From Granulosicoccus sp. (GTDB lineage Bacteria > Pseudomonadota > Gammaproteobacteria > Granulosicoccales > Granulosicoccaceae), in NCBI GenBank assembly GCA_023301725.1, contig JALZUD010000024.1:1-53581 (forward strand): a stretch of 53,581 bases of DNA. Direction: 5' to 3'. The notes under the pieces are model-generated. The model was not told the DNA's origin and did no database searches. It saw nothing but the letters and a program-made list of their open reading frames with translations. This document shows positions 25,531 to 33,968 of this stretch, piece after piece (within the stretch, counting starts at the first letter, position 1; the number at the start of each line of letters is the position of its first letter). A program made the translations under genes and the position numbers.

Positions 25531-26199
25531 ATGAATTTTTCTATTTACTCTATTGGTCTAATCCTTCTGGGCATTTCACAGTTTAGCTGTGGTGGTGAGC
25601 CTGCAAAATTTTATGAAGTAGCGAGCTTCCCCGAAACTCTGCAAAAAAATTGCCGTGAAGGCAATGCAAAGCTATACGACGAATGCGGCTCGCAAATGCT
25701 TATTGCGAAAAAAGCATTTGAATTGGCAAATAGTGAGGGCAAAACACCATTGATTGTTTTTGGCGCAGAGTGGTGTATCTGGTGCCATGTCTTCGACAAA
25801 CACGTTAAGGGTGGGTACGAAGAGTTCTCTTATAAATGGGAATACCAAGGTAAAACTCAACGATGGAGAATGTTTGAGCTAGCTAATAAGGCTGCGAAAG
25901 CACAGGCAAAAAAATTGAACAAATACGTCGCTGATAACTTTGTAGTTGTTCATATTGAATCCGACTTTGCGCCAGACGGAAATGACGTTATAACTTCAAT
26001 AGGTTTTGATCGAGACAATATCTACTTCTACCCCTATATTCTAGTTGTCAATGATCAGGGTGAGTATGCTGGCCACATGGAAGCGTACGACGCGATAGAA
26101 GGTTTGGAACTACGGGAAGATAGCGGCAATGCATACCGCGGATTTGATCGGGAAATTTTGTTGACCGAGCTGATGAGACTTCGAGCTGGTGCTCAGTAG
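25531..26199 (+). CDS. Exported thioredoxin-like protein with CxxC
   Basis: The ATG at 25531 (222 residues) is preferred over an upstream TTG at 25510. A hydrophobic signal segment runs to about residue 20 (ISQFSC, a poor lipobox). The thioredoxin core has VFGAEWCIWCHVF with C82-x-x-C85. Unusual inserts separate the CxxC helix from the strand NFVVVHIESDF, and the cis-Pro region is YFYPYILVVNDQGEYAG. Likely a periplasmic thiol-disulfide or redox protein. It has 180 bp of its own upstream DNA and no clear partner, though the nearby haemoglobin also carries a Cys pair. Confidence 0.78.
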   Translation: MNFSIYSIGLILLGISQFSCGGEPAKFYEVASFPETLQKNCREGNAKLYDECGSQMLIAKKAFELANSEGKTPLIVFGAEWCIWCHVFDKHVKGGYEEFSYKWEYQGKTQRWRMFELANKAAKAQAKKLNKYVADNFVVVHIESDFAPDGNDVITSIGFDRDNIYFYPYILVVNDQGEYAGHMEAYDAIEGLELREDSGNAYRGFDREILLTELMRLRAGAQ

Positions 26200-26882
26200 G
26201 TCTACGTTGACGAAAACGTACGTCGAATTTCTCGGAAGTTGTTTTTAAAAGACAGGCACGATCTCATGCCTATTCGCGATGGAATCTACCGTTTTTCAAC
26301 GCTAGCACCTTCTGACGCTTGAAGTAATCCAAGGAGTCGTAAAGCAATACGACGACGTCTCGGGCCACTGAATATTAAGGCTTTCTCATAAGTTTGCGAA
26401 CATGGGTCGTCAACGTACGGCAACCAACCTTTGTAAACTGAGAGGCACATCACTCAGAAACCACTTCGAGACGTGTGAGTCGGTCAAAAGTTCCCATTCA
26501 GTCGGGCCACACTGGAATTTTTGGCTTTGTGTGTGTATACAAGCTAAGATCTATATGCGAATATAGATAAAAAATTGTAAACAAATCACGACTTCATTGT
26601 GTTCTCACCCATCAAAAGCTTCACCCAGCGTCTGGCAGACCTTGTCGCACCAGCTGGTTGCAAGCATCATCCAAGCACTCATGATGATAGTTCGAGATAA
26701 GGTGAATAAACATTAGATGAACCGATTCTGCGCTACACCATCGCCCTAAATCATCATTCAGAGATTTCACGGTAGTGTGAGTACCAACGGTAGTGTGAGT
26801 ACCACAAGTCGGCCTGCACTCAAAGCCAAACATTCACGACTTGGAACATTTACTTAACATTTAAAATTGAAGGAACGATTAT
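26200..26882. other. Gene-poor stretch
   Basis: About 680 bp without a supportable gene. A 70-codon minus-strand frame at 26621-26833 has no recognisable family and no ribosome site. The only structured element is the 18-bp tandem repeat at 26769-26804. Confidence 0.6.
26769..26804. repeat. Two perfect tandem copies of an 18-bp unit
   Basis: ACGGTAGTGTGAGTACCA occurs twice back to back. Each copy contains GGTA and TACC as an interrupted inverted repeat, and the pair lies 79-114 bp before the start of the PPVA-repeat lipoprotein gene. Double operator or replication slippage are both possible. Confidence 0.6.
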
Positions 26883-27980
26883 ATGAAAATTGGATATATA
26901 GCAGCAACAGCACTTTGCGTTGCACTGTCAGCATGCGGTGGCGGTAGCGGTGACAGTGGCGATGATGACTTACCAAACGATGGCGAAAATACTGGTGGAC
27001 CTTTTGACCCGCCAGTTGCACCGCCAGTCGCACCGCCAGTCGCACCGCCAGTCGCACCGCCAGTTGCACCGCCAGTTGCACCGCCAGTTGCACCGCCAGT
27101 TGCACCGCCAGTTGCACCGCCAGTTGCACCGCCAGTTGCACCGCCAGTTGCACCGCCAGTCGTACCGCCTAACGAACCCAACCAATCCGTGGAAGACCAA
27201 CTACTGAACCAGGGGACCTCTACAGCTCCAGGTACTGCATGGGCGTGTTCAGATCAATTCACCCCTGAGTCATTACTGTTCGGCTATTACGGGCAAGCAG
27301 ATGGCCTTTTCGGCGTGATCTCAGCAATCAATGAAGTCTCATTCGTATCAGCCAGCTACTCTATTGATTCTGCAGGCACTACAACGTTTACGATTCTTAC
27401 AGCCGATGGAACAGTTTTAATCTCTCTCGCGGCTCCGGCATTTGTTAGTGGCACTCAGTTCTTTACAATCCTCTCTGTTCCCGGGGCGCAAGATGCTCCA
27501 GTAACTTGCGACTTAGTATCGATTAACTTGGGCGGACAAGAACCAACGCCACCAGTGGCAAACGGAAACCTTGAAGCCCAGTTGCTCAATAGAGGCACAC
27601 AAACAGCGCCACAAGGAGTTTGGGATTGTGGAGAATTTGCTTTTGGCTTCTACGGCTCAGGACAAGCTCTCTTCGGCCTGCCTCCACAGTTCTTTCAAGT
27701 TCAATACAGGTTAGAAGGTGAGAACGTTATATTGTCAGCGCCAGGTGTTAACGACGCTTCACTAACAAACATCGCATTTTCAGGAACTAATGACTTTTCT
27801 GGGGTGTTTACCGATGACGTTGGCAGTACTGGAGTACAGTGCACGCGGGCTAACCTAACTCTAACTAATTCGCAGTTTGCGTTTTCGCAGTTCGACGATT
27901 CTCAAGAGTCCGCTTTCTCAACACTTAAAAACTTGGCTTTTGACAAGCAATCAACTATTTTCAGTGTGACCCAACAGTAA
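26883..27980 (+). CDS. Lipoprotein with PPVA repeats and two homologous C-terminal domains
   Basis: 365 residues. The lipobox LSAC (Cys19) is followed by a Gly/Asp-rich linker, then PPVA repeats encoded by thirteen 12-bp units (27009-27164), a stiff extended Pro stalk. Two related domains follow, each opening with a QLLN(Q/R)GT-x-TAP segment and a Trp-x-Cys (WAC; WDC) and carrying a GFYG/GYYG turn and a late Cys; they look like an internal duplication. A ribosome site (AAGGAAC) lies about 9 nt before the ATG. It is probably displayed on the outer membrane. Domain function is unknown to me, and no neighbour explains it. Confidence 0.85.
   Translation: MKIGYIAATALCVALSACGGGSGDSGDDDLPNDGENTGGPFDPPVAPPVAPPVAPPVAPPVAPPVAPPVAPPVAPPVAPPVAPPVAPPVAPPVVPPNEPNQSVEDQLLNQGTSTAPGTAWACSDQFTPESLLFGYYGQADGLFGVISAINEVSFVSASYSIDSAGTTTFTILTADGTVLISLAAPAFVSGTQFFTILSVPGAQDAPVTCDLVSINLGGQEPTPPVANGNLEAQLLNRGTQTAPQGVWDCGEFAFGFYGSGQALFGLPPQFFQVQYRLEGENVILSAPGVNDASLTNIAFSGTNDFSGVFTDDVGSTGVQCTRANLTLTNSQFAFSQFDDSQESAFSTLKNLAFDKQSTIFSVTQQ
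27009..27164 (+). repeat. Thirteen 12-bp repeats encoding PPVA
   Basis: Units read CCGCCAGT(T/C)GCA, the last one CCGCCAGTCGTA. Only the third base of the Val codon varies among the first twelve. Because the unit is 12 bp, copy-number change keeps the frame, so stalk length can vary between strains. The same periodicity leaves frames open on both strands; these are not genes. Confidence 0.95.
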
Positions 27981-28000
27981 GCTATTAGCCGTGCGAATTG

Positions 28001-28024
28001 GCGCCGCTTCAAACGAAGCGGCGC
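28001..28024 (+). terminator. Hairpin after the PPVA lipoprotein gene
   Basis: A perfect 10-bp stem GCGCCGCTTC/GAAGCGGCGC with loop AAAC begins 20 nt after the stop codon. No T-run follows, so it may be a weak terminator or an mRNA-stabilising hairpin. The remainder of 27981-28326 holds no gene I can support. Confidence 0.55.
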
Positions 28025-28326
28025 TCTCCACTTAGTACCACCCGCCATTACCCTTTTCCCATCGATTGAGCGTGTTCACATGCCGTTCAATAGCACATAT
28101 TGCAACAAATCCGGCATCTTCCGGCAATGGCTACCCAAACCCACTGAGTGTCGTCTCGAACTGCACTATTTGCAAAGCGTGTGATGTTGTCTGATACCCG
28201 TCGGTCGTATTGCCACTCGGCACTCCCATCCTGATAAGCTATGCGCATGGCATTCCTGACCGTACCATGATTCGCCAGCCCCAATTGCGCCTTCCAATAG
28301 TGCGTGCGGAATTTGACGTTACGTAA

Positions 28327-28890
28327 ATGAAGAGCACGCCACCCGGATTAAAGCCTGTAATGAATGACGAGATTAACTACAAGAACAACCCGCTTAACGG
28401 TGTTGGCTTGAAAAAAATGCTGACAGAACTGACAGACCATTATGGGTTTGACATCCTCTTTGCCTACTTGAATATCAATTGCTTTAACAATAATCCAAGC
28501 ATTGCGTCCAGCACAAAATTTCTGAAGAAAACAGATTGGGCTCGCGAAAAAGTTGAAGGATTCTATCTATATACCTTTAAGAGCCTGCCAAAAGCCTCAT
28601 ATCAGGAATCCAAACTACCCCCCAGAGATCGCATCATTCCAAACGATCAAAATGTTGGCGAGCCGGCGACGTTGAGCCATGAAGAGGCAGACCAGTTGCG
28701 CGAAGAACGTGAGATAAAAGCCGCTGAATTTGATTCAGGTAATAGCAAAAATAGTCATGTGAATAAAAACACTCAGCGTTCTAATAACACCGAGAACAAT
28801 AGCACTCTCGAACAGAACAACACAAAGCCTGCATCGCCAAAACGCACGGCCAGCACTGCAGACAATCCTTGGGGCATTGTCAAGACGTAA
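28327..28890 (+). CDS. VF530-type DNA-binding protein (DUF2132) with long Asn-rich tail
   Basis: Residues 12-85 match the small VF530 DNA-binding fold: [26 protein letters not shown], then [34 protein letters not shown]. Typical members stop near 75-90 residues. This one continues for about 100 low-complexity residues rich in Asn, Ser, Thr and charged residues, presumably disordered. The start may be the ATG at 28327 or the one at 28360, and neither has a clear ribosome site. The end overlaps the possible TTG start of the ABC exporter gene. Confidence 0.82.
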   Translation: MKSTPPGLKPVMNDEINYKNNPLNGVGLKKMLTELTDHYGFDILFAYLNINCFNNNPSIASSTKFLKKTDWAREKVEGFYLYTFKSLPKASYQESKLPPRDRIIPNDQNVGEPATLSHEEADQLREEREIKAAEFDSGNSKNSHVNKNTQRSNNTENNSTLEQNNTKPASPKRTASTADNPWGIVKT

Positions 28891-28916
28891 GCAATAGTAG
28901 AGGACGGCAACGGAAT

Positions 28917-30782
28917 ATGGACGGACTCTATCAACGCTTCACTCATGCGGTTCTCCAGCTAGTAGACCCATATTCGTCAACCGATTTGCCGCCCTCTGGC
29001 AAGGTGTGGCCGTATCTCAAATCACACCTAAAACCGATTAAAACAGTACTCATACTGAGTATGATTGTTACCGTTTTAGCCGCAAGTATTGAAGTGTGGC
29101 TGATCAGCTATGCCGGAACACTTATCGATACTTTAGCGATAACGCCTAAGGATGAAATATTACAAAAATACGGACTTGAGCTTCTGTTTGCTGTTTTCAT
29201 ACTGTTACTGTTCAGACCACTAGCACAATTATTCCGGCACGCTATTAACGATATCGGGATTAACTGCAACGTTGCAAATCTTGTGCGATGGCGGGCACAT
29301 GATCATCTAGCAGATCAATCTGTCGGCTGGTTTCAAGAAGATTTGACGGGGCGCACAGCAGTTCGCCTTGTAGATATAGGCAACCATGTAGCCGACATCA
29401 TTTATCAGTGGCTAAATGCAATGGCATTTGGCTTGGTTTATATGGTGGGCATTGTGGTCCTTATGTCAGATACTGATATACGACTTGCGCTACCGCTGAT
29501 TGCTTGGCTATTATTGTATATCGGTGTCATGACGCTTTTCATTCCGAGAATGGTGAATGCACAGCAATCATTTCAAAGCGCTAAATCTGCACTAACTGGT
29601 GTCGTGGTAGATGGCTTCTCAAATATTGATACGCTAAAGCTTTTTTCCAATCGCGAGTCCATGGTTAACGACCACAAGATCGCTTTAGAACAAACTCGGC
29701 AAGCCTTGTTTATCACACGCAAAATAAGCGTATCTATGCGCACCATCCTAACAACATTAGAAGGCATCATGATGGTCGGCTTTGTTGGGTATGGCCTTTG
29801 GCTATGGACACAAGACGCAGCTTCCATTGGATTAATAGGTGCAGCGGTTGCATTAAGTTTACGTATTACCACTATGGCTGAATGGGTATTCGATTCTGTG
29901 TGGTGGATATTTTTACGCGTAGGTAGCTTGCGAGAGGCGCTAAAGACCATTGCTCAGCCGTTAACTATTCCCATCACTAAAGATGCTCCCAGGCTGCATG
30001 TTAAAGGTGGGCAGATCAGCATTAAGAATGTGCAACACCATTATGGGCTCAACAAAGGAGGTCTTGACGACGTTTCAATAACGGTACGCCCGGGCGAAAA
30101 AGTTGGATTAGTGGGTCGATCCGGTGCCGGAAAGTCTACACTTGTGAACTTGATTTTACGCTTTCACGAGGCGGAGCAAGGTAGCATTTTTATCGATGAT
30201 CAGAACATCCGAGATGTTGAGCAGGACAGTCTTCGCGCCTCCATTGGCATGGTCAGTCAGCAAGCTGCTTTACTCAATCGGTCAATACGTGAAAACATAG
30301 CACTGGGGCTTGTCGACACGCCTCATCACGAGATAGAACGAGCTGCGAAAGAGGCCCGAGCACACGAATTCATTCTGCAATTAAAAGATGCGCAAGGCCG
30401 CAGTGGCTACAACGCACATGTGGGTGAGCGTGGAATCAAACTATCGGGCGGTCAGCGGCAACGCATCGCGTTGTCTCGGGTAATACTGAAAAATGCACCT
30501 ATATTGATTCTGGACGAAGCAACCAGCGCCCTGGATAGCGAGGTGGAAGCAGAAATTCAAATAGCACTCAACGGTGTAATGGCAAACAAGACCGTCATTG
30601 CAATAGCTCATAGACTATCCACAATTGCCAGAATGGATCGTATTATTGTTCTGAATGCGGGCAAAATAGTGGAGCAAGGTACCCACGAAGAGCTACAGAG
30701 AGCGAACAAGCTATACGCAAATTTCTGGAACCGACAGTCTGGTGGCTTTATTGGTCTCGAGGATGATCATTCCAAGGCTTAG
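28917..30782 (+). CDS. ABC exporter, fused membrane and ATPase domains
   Basis: 621 residues from the ATG at 28917, which has AGAGGA upstream; a longer frame from TTG 28869 would overlap the VF530 gene. The exporter-type membrane domain (residues 1-330; a six-helix ABC_membrane pattern) is followed by an ATPase with Walker A GRSGAGKSTL, Q-loop VSQQAALLNRSI, signature LSGGQRQRIALSR, Walker B ILILDEATSALDSE and switch H in IAIAHRLSTIARMD. It resembles MsbA/lipid- or multidrug-type half-transporters acting as homodimers. The substrate is not readable. Confidence 0.92.
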   Translation: MDGLYQRFTHAVLQLVDPYSSTDLPPSGKVWPYLKSHLKPIKTVLILSMIVTVLAASIEVWLISYAGTLIDTLAITPKDEILQKYGLELLFAVFILLLFRPLAQLFRHAINDIGINCNVANLVRWRAHDHLADQSVGWFQEDLTGRTAVRLVDIGNHVADIIYQWLNAMAFGLVYMVGIVVLMSDTDIRLALPLIAWLLLYIGVMTLFIPRMVNAQQSFQSAKSALTGVVVDGFSNIDTLKLFSNRESMVNDHKIALEQTRQALFITRKISVSMRTILTTLEGIMMVGFVGYGLWLWTQDAASIGLIGAAVALSLRITTMAEWVFDSVWWIFLRVGSLREALKTIAQPLTIPITKDAPRLHVKGGQISIKNVQHHYGLNKGGLDDVSITVRPGEKVGLVGRSGAGKSTLVNLILRFHEAEQGSIFIDDQNIRDVEQDSLRASIGMVSQQAALLNRSIRENIALGLVDTPHHEIERAAKEARAHEFILQLKDAQGRSGYNAHVGERGIKLSGGQRQRIALSRVILKNAPILILDEATSALDSEVEAEIQIALNGVMANKTVIAIAHRLSTIARMDRIIVLNAGKIVEQGTHEELQRANKLYANFWNRQSGGFIGLEDDHSKA

Positions 30783-30854
30783 ACATCCATTTTTTTAGCA
30801 TAGATGAAATGCTCATTCGTACGCGCAAAGCGTGAATGCAGCCGTTAATCTCCG

Positions 30855-30891
30855 TTCAGTTCAGTTCAGTTCAGTTCAGTTCAGTTCAGTT
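30855..30891. repeat. TTCAG pentanucleotide tandem repeat
   Basis: Seven perfect TTCAG units plus TT between the convergent ABC exporter and cobO genes. A 5-bp unit is prone to slippage, but the tract is outside any coding region and far from a start codon, so phase variation is unlikely. Confidence 0.95.
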
Positions 30892-30940
30892 ATACAATGA
30901 CACGTAGCCGTCTGAGCTATCTATGGCGGCTATAGATTAA

Positions 30941-31573
30941 CTAAAACTCCACACCTTTTTGAGCACGAATTCCCGCTTCAAAGGCATGCTTCACCATCAC
31001 CATATCGGTCACTGTATCTGCAATTTCAATGAGTTCAGGCTTCGCATCGCGGCCAGTCACAATGATATTTAACATCGTCGGCTTGGCCGCCAATACCCGC
31101 ACTACATCATCGATATCAATATAATTGTATCGAAGGGCAATATTTAGCTCATCCAGTACGATTAGGTCATAAGCCGGCTTATCACTACGGCAACTCTCTA
31201 TCATCTCAATTGTTTGCTTCCAGCCATGCTGTGCGCTAGCGGTATCTTCGTCCAGATCCTGGGTATTCCAGGTGAAGCCGTCTCCACTAACCTTGTGGTC
31301 AATTTCAGGGAAACGCTTAAACGCCTCAGCCTCACCTGTTTTCCAGGTACCTTTTATAAACTGCATAATTCCTACATTTTGACCATGACCTGCCGCTCGG
31401 ATAGCTGTCCCAAATGCAGAAGAGGACTTACCTTTACCATCACCTGTATTAACGATTACTATACCGCGCTCGATATTCGCTTTGGCAACTCGCTTTTTTT
31501 GTTCTTTCTTGACTTCTTGCATACGGGCATTATGCTCCGCTGCAGTTTCACCGTTTTTGTTATTGTCGCTCAC
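30941..31573 (-). CDS. cobO: Cob(I)yrinic acid a,c-diamide adenosyltransferase
   Basis: CobO/BtuR/CobA-type enzyme that adenosylates reduced corrinoids with ATP to give adenosylcobalamin. It shows the unusual P-loop NTGDGKGKSSSAFG, then MQFIKGTWKTGE, and the Walker-B-like YDLIVLDELNIALRY. Length 210 is usual. A GTG start overlaps the cobU stop by one base (TAGTG). It is the last gene of the cobalamin operon and gives imported or salvaged B12 its cofactor form. Confidence 0.93.
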   Translation of the reverse strand: MSDNNKNGETAAEHNARMQEVKKEQKKRVAKANIERGIVIVNTGDGKGKSSSAFGTAIRAAGHGQNVGIMQFIKGTWKTGEAEAFKRFPEIDHKVSGDGFTWNTQDLDEDTASAQHGWKQTIEMIESCRSDKPAYDLIVLDELNIALRYNYIDIDDVVRVLAAKPTMLNIIVTGRDAKPELIEIADTVTDMVMVKHAFEAGIRAQKGVEF

Positions 31574-32091
31574 TATGGCTTACCCTTTAAATAGTGCGGC
31601 AAACCAGCCACTGTTAGTATCACGTTGTCGCAAATGGCCGCTAATTGCTGATGCAACAAACCGACTTCATCGCAGTATTGTCGAGTTAATTCGCCCAGGG
31701 GAATTATACCCATGTTGGTTTCATTGGACACCATCACAACAGTGCCCTGTGCATGCTGGCAAGCGTGTACAAGCTCAGATCGACGTTGTTCCATGGTGCT
31801 GCAGCTTTTGGAGAGCAACACGTTGGTGAGCCACAGTGTTAAGCAATCAACCAATACGCAGGTGTCTGCTGCAGAGTGGTCAACTATTGCTTCAGCTAAT
31901 TGTAGGGGCTCTTCTACTACTTGCCAGTGTTGGGGTCGGGTAGTTTTATGGTGTGCAATACGTTTTTGCATTTCACCATCATCGCCCGTAGCGGTTGCCA
32001 CGTAAACCACAGACATGGACGAGTCGATGGCAAGCTTTTCCGCCAAACGACTTTTGCCGGATTTGATACCACCAAGTACTAAGGTTTTCAT
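31573..32091 (-). CDS. cobU: Adenosylcobinamide kinase / guanylyltransferase
   Basis: CobU/CobP phosphorylates adenosylcobinamide and then adds GMP in nucleotide-loop assembly. The 172 residues show P-loop GGIKSGKSRLAE, the His-containing IAHHKTTRPQHWQVVEEP (site of GMP attachment in the family), VLVDCLTLWLTNVL and SNETNMGIIP. The start overlaps the btuD stop (ATGA). No cobS, cobC or cobT lies in the window, so completion of the nucleotide loop must be encoded elsewhere. Confidence 0.93.
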   Translation of the reverse strand: MKTLVLGGIKSGKSRLAEKLAIDSSMSVVYVATATGDDGEMQKRIAHHKTTRPQHWQVVEEPLQLAEAIVDHSAADTCVLVDCLTLWLTNVLLSKSCSTMEQRRSELVHACQHAQGTVVMVSNETNMGIIPLGELTRQYCDEVGLLHQQLAAICDNVILTVAGLPHYLKGKP

Positions 32092-32873
32092 ACCTGCCTC
32101 GAAATTTCGCGAACCGGAACAATATAGGGCAACTCACCCTCACCTTTAACTACCTCAACGCCATAGACATCTCGTAAATTATCGTCACTTAGCACATCAG
32201 CGGGGGCACCTTGCGCCACCAGAATACCTTCATGCATCAAATACAGGCGATCACAAAAACGATAGGCCAGTGATAGATCATGTAAAACTACCAGGCAGCC
32301 ATTGTCACCTGTGGCGAACTGCCTAAGTAATTGCATAGTCTGCAGCTGATGACGTAGATCGAGAGCCGCTATGGGTTCATCAGCAAGCAGCACCTTGGGC
32401 TGTGCTACCAACGCGCGCGCCAACAGCATGCGTGTGCGCTCGCCACCTGATAGTGTAGTGGCATCCTGATCGCGAAAGCTTTCACAATCAGTCATTGCTA
32501 TTGCCTCTTCAACAGCCAATTTATCCTCTTTTGTTAGGCGTTGCCAGGCACTCAAGTGAGGCCTTCGGCCAAGTGCAATGATTCGTTCAACCGTTAGTGG
32601 CCAATTGACCGGACCACTCTGCGCAACCCATGCGAGCATCTGACTTCTTTCTTGCAGCGAAATTTTATGAATGGCCCTACCACTGAGCGCAACCGATCCT
32701 GAGTCAGGCTTAACAAGGCCAGCCAGAAGATTCAACAAGGTTGATTTACCCGCACCGTTGGGTCCGACCAAACCCACAAGCTCTCCAGCTACAAGGCGAA
32801 CTGATACACCATTGACCAGATGCCGCTCGCCGTGCTTCAGCGACACATTATCTGATTCAAGCAACGCGCTCAC
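32088..32873 (-). CDS. btuD: Cobalamin-type ABC importer ATPase
   Basis: 261-residue ATPase of the FecE/BtuD/HmuV class: Walker A GPNGAGKSTLLN, Q-loop AWVAQSG, signature LSGGERTRMLLARAL, Walker B VLLADEPIAALD, switch VLHDLSLAYRFCD. A GTG start overlaps the permease stop. By itself it could serve iron-siderophore or haem uptake; the corrinoid call rests on cobU and cobO in the same operon. Confidence 0.85.
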   Translation of the reverse strand: MSALLESDNVSLKHGERHLVNGVSVRLVAGELVGLVGPNGAGKSTLLNLLAGLVKPDSGSVALSGRAIHKISLQERSQMLAWVAQSGPVNWPLTVERIIALGRRPHLSAWQRLTKEDKLAVEEAIAMTDCESFRDQDATTLSGGERTRMLLARALVAQPKVLLADEPIAALDLRHQLQTMQLLRQFATGDNGCLVVLHDLSLAYRFCDRLYLMHEGILVAQGAPADVLSDDNLRDVYGVEVVKGEGELPYIVPVREISRQV

Positions 32874-33865
32874 AAGTATTCTCGTCGGCTACGAACGATG
32901 AGATGCAAGAAAAAAGGTGCTCCCACTAATGCTGTTAACACCCCCACCTTCAGTGGTGAATCTGTAGGAATAATACGAACACCAATATCCGCTGCAAGCA
33001 ATACACAGGCACCACCCAGCGCTGAGGCCAGTAACAGTCGCCCAGGCTCATGTGCCACATAAGGTCGCAACAAATGCGGGACAACCAAGCCAATAAAACC
33101 AATCATGCCCACCGTTGCGACTGCAGCACCGATGGCAAGTGATACCGCAATGAAAACACGCCAGCGTAAATGCACTGGATTAACGCCCATACTCTGCGCG
33201 GTTCGTTCGCCCAAAGTCAGTGAGTCAAGTTTGCCACCTACTCCCACCAACATAGCCCAACCAATGAGCGAGGTTGGCAGCATCAGCCAAAAGTCACGCA
33301 TACTGCGGTCTGTAATATCGCCAAGAGTCCACAACACTAACTCGCGTACTGCAAATGGACTGGGAGCTAAATTCAACAGCAAAGACATACCTGCTGTTGC
33401 CAATGCATTGATGGCTACCCCTGCCAGTATTAAGGTTGTCACTGATGCATCGCGACCTGCCAATACATACACCAATAATGTGGCCAGTAGTGCCCCGAAC
33501 ATACCTGCAATCGGTAGCACATAGGGCGGCACTAAATTAGTGCCAAAATACAATACAAGCACCGCAAAAAAAGCTGCACCACTTGCACTGCCCACAAGCC
33601 CCGGACTTGCCAATGGATTGCGCAGTAATCCTTGCATGGCAGCACCACATAAACCCAAGCTTGCCCCCGCGACCAAAGCGATCAACGCCCGTGGCAAGCG
33701 GATTTGATTGAAGATAACTGCATATACGGAGTCTGAGCCTGCAACACTATCTCTAAAGGCCGTAAACAAAGGCAGCGAATCGCGACCGATGCCCATAGAC
33801 GCTATAAAAAGAAGCAAGGCGACAAGCCCCAGCAACGTACACAGTTTGGTTTGAGATAGCTTCAT
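32870..33865 (-). CDS. btuC: Cobalamin-type ABC importer permease (FecCD family)
   Basis: 331 residues, about ten hydrophobic helices. FecCD landmarks are RLPRALIALVAGASLGLCGAAMQGLLRNPLASPGLVGSASGAAF, LTLGERTAQSMGV and the ATPase-contact region MIGFIGLVVPHLLRPYVAHEPGRLL. It overlaps btuD by 4 bp and follows the binding-protein gene after 103 bp. It forms a homodimeric channel with BtuD. Confidence 0.88.
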   Translation of the reverse strand: MKLSQTKLCTLLGLVALLLFIASMGIGRDSLPLFTAFRDSVAGSDSVYAVIFNQIRLPRALIALVAGASLGLCGAAMQGLLRNPLASPGLVGSASGAAFFAVLVLYFGTNLVPPYVLPIAGMFGALLATLLVYVLAGRDASVTTLILAGVAINALATAGMSLLLNLAPSPFAVRELVLWTLGDITDRSMRDFWLMLPTSLIGWAMLVGVGGKLDSLTLGERTAQSMGVNPVHLRWRVFIAVSLAIGAAVATVGMIGFIGLVVPHLLRPYVAHEPGRLLLASALGGACVLLAADIGVRIIPTDSPLKVGVLTALVGAPFFLHLIVRSRREYL

Positions 33866-33968
33866 CTTTGTGTAACAGGTAAATCAGTATGCATTGACCA
33901 GACAACGCTTACAAACGCGACACTAACGAGCAATACAGAATCAGAGTACATCGCTAATTTTTTACCCA

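Noticed and set aside
26621..26833. 70-codon minus-strand frame in the gene-poor stretch
   Set aside because: Contains the translated 18-bp tandem repeat and shows no family or start signal.
27009..27164. Regular short repeats considered as a CRISPR array
   Set aside because: Direct 12-bp units without spacers that encode an in-frame PPVA stalk.
26854..27207. Several long frames on both strands over the PPVA repeat (ATGG-, WRCN- and HRQ-type repeats)
   Set aside because: A 12-bp periodic sequence leaves every frame open; only the plus frame from 26883 has a ribosome site, signal peptide and continuing domains.
28087..28284. Minus-strand 65-codon frame, extendable upstream to about 90 codons (KFRTHYWKAQLGLANHG)
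   Set aside because: Protein-like composition but no ATG with ribosome site and no family recognised; could be a gene scrap, not enough to call.
30905..30935. TAGCCG...CGGCTA inverted repeat downstream of cobO
   Set aside because: Stem of only six base pairs, a loop of more than 15 nt and no T-run; too weak to call a terminator.
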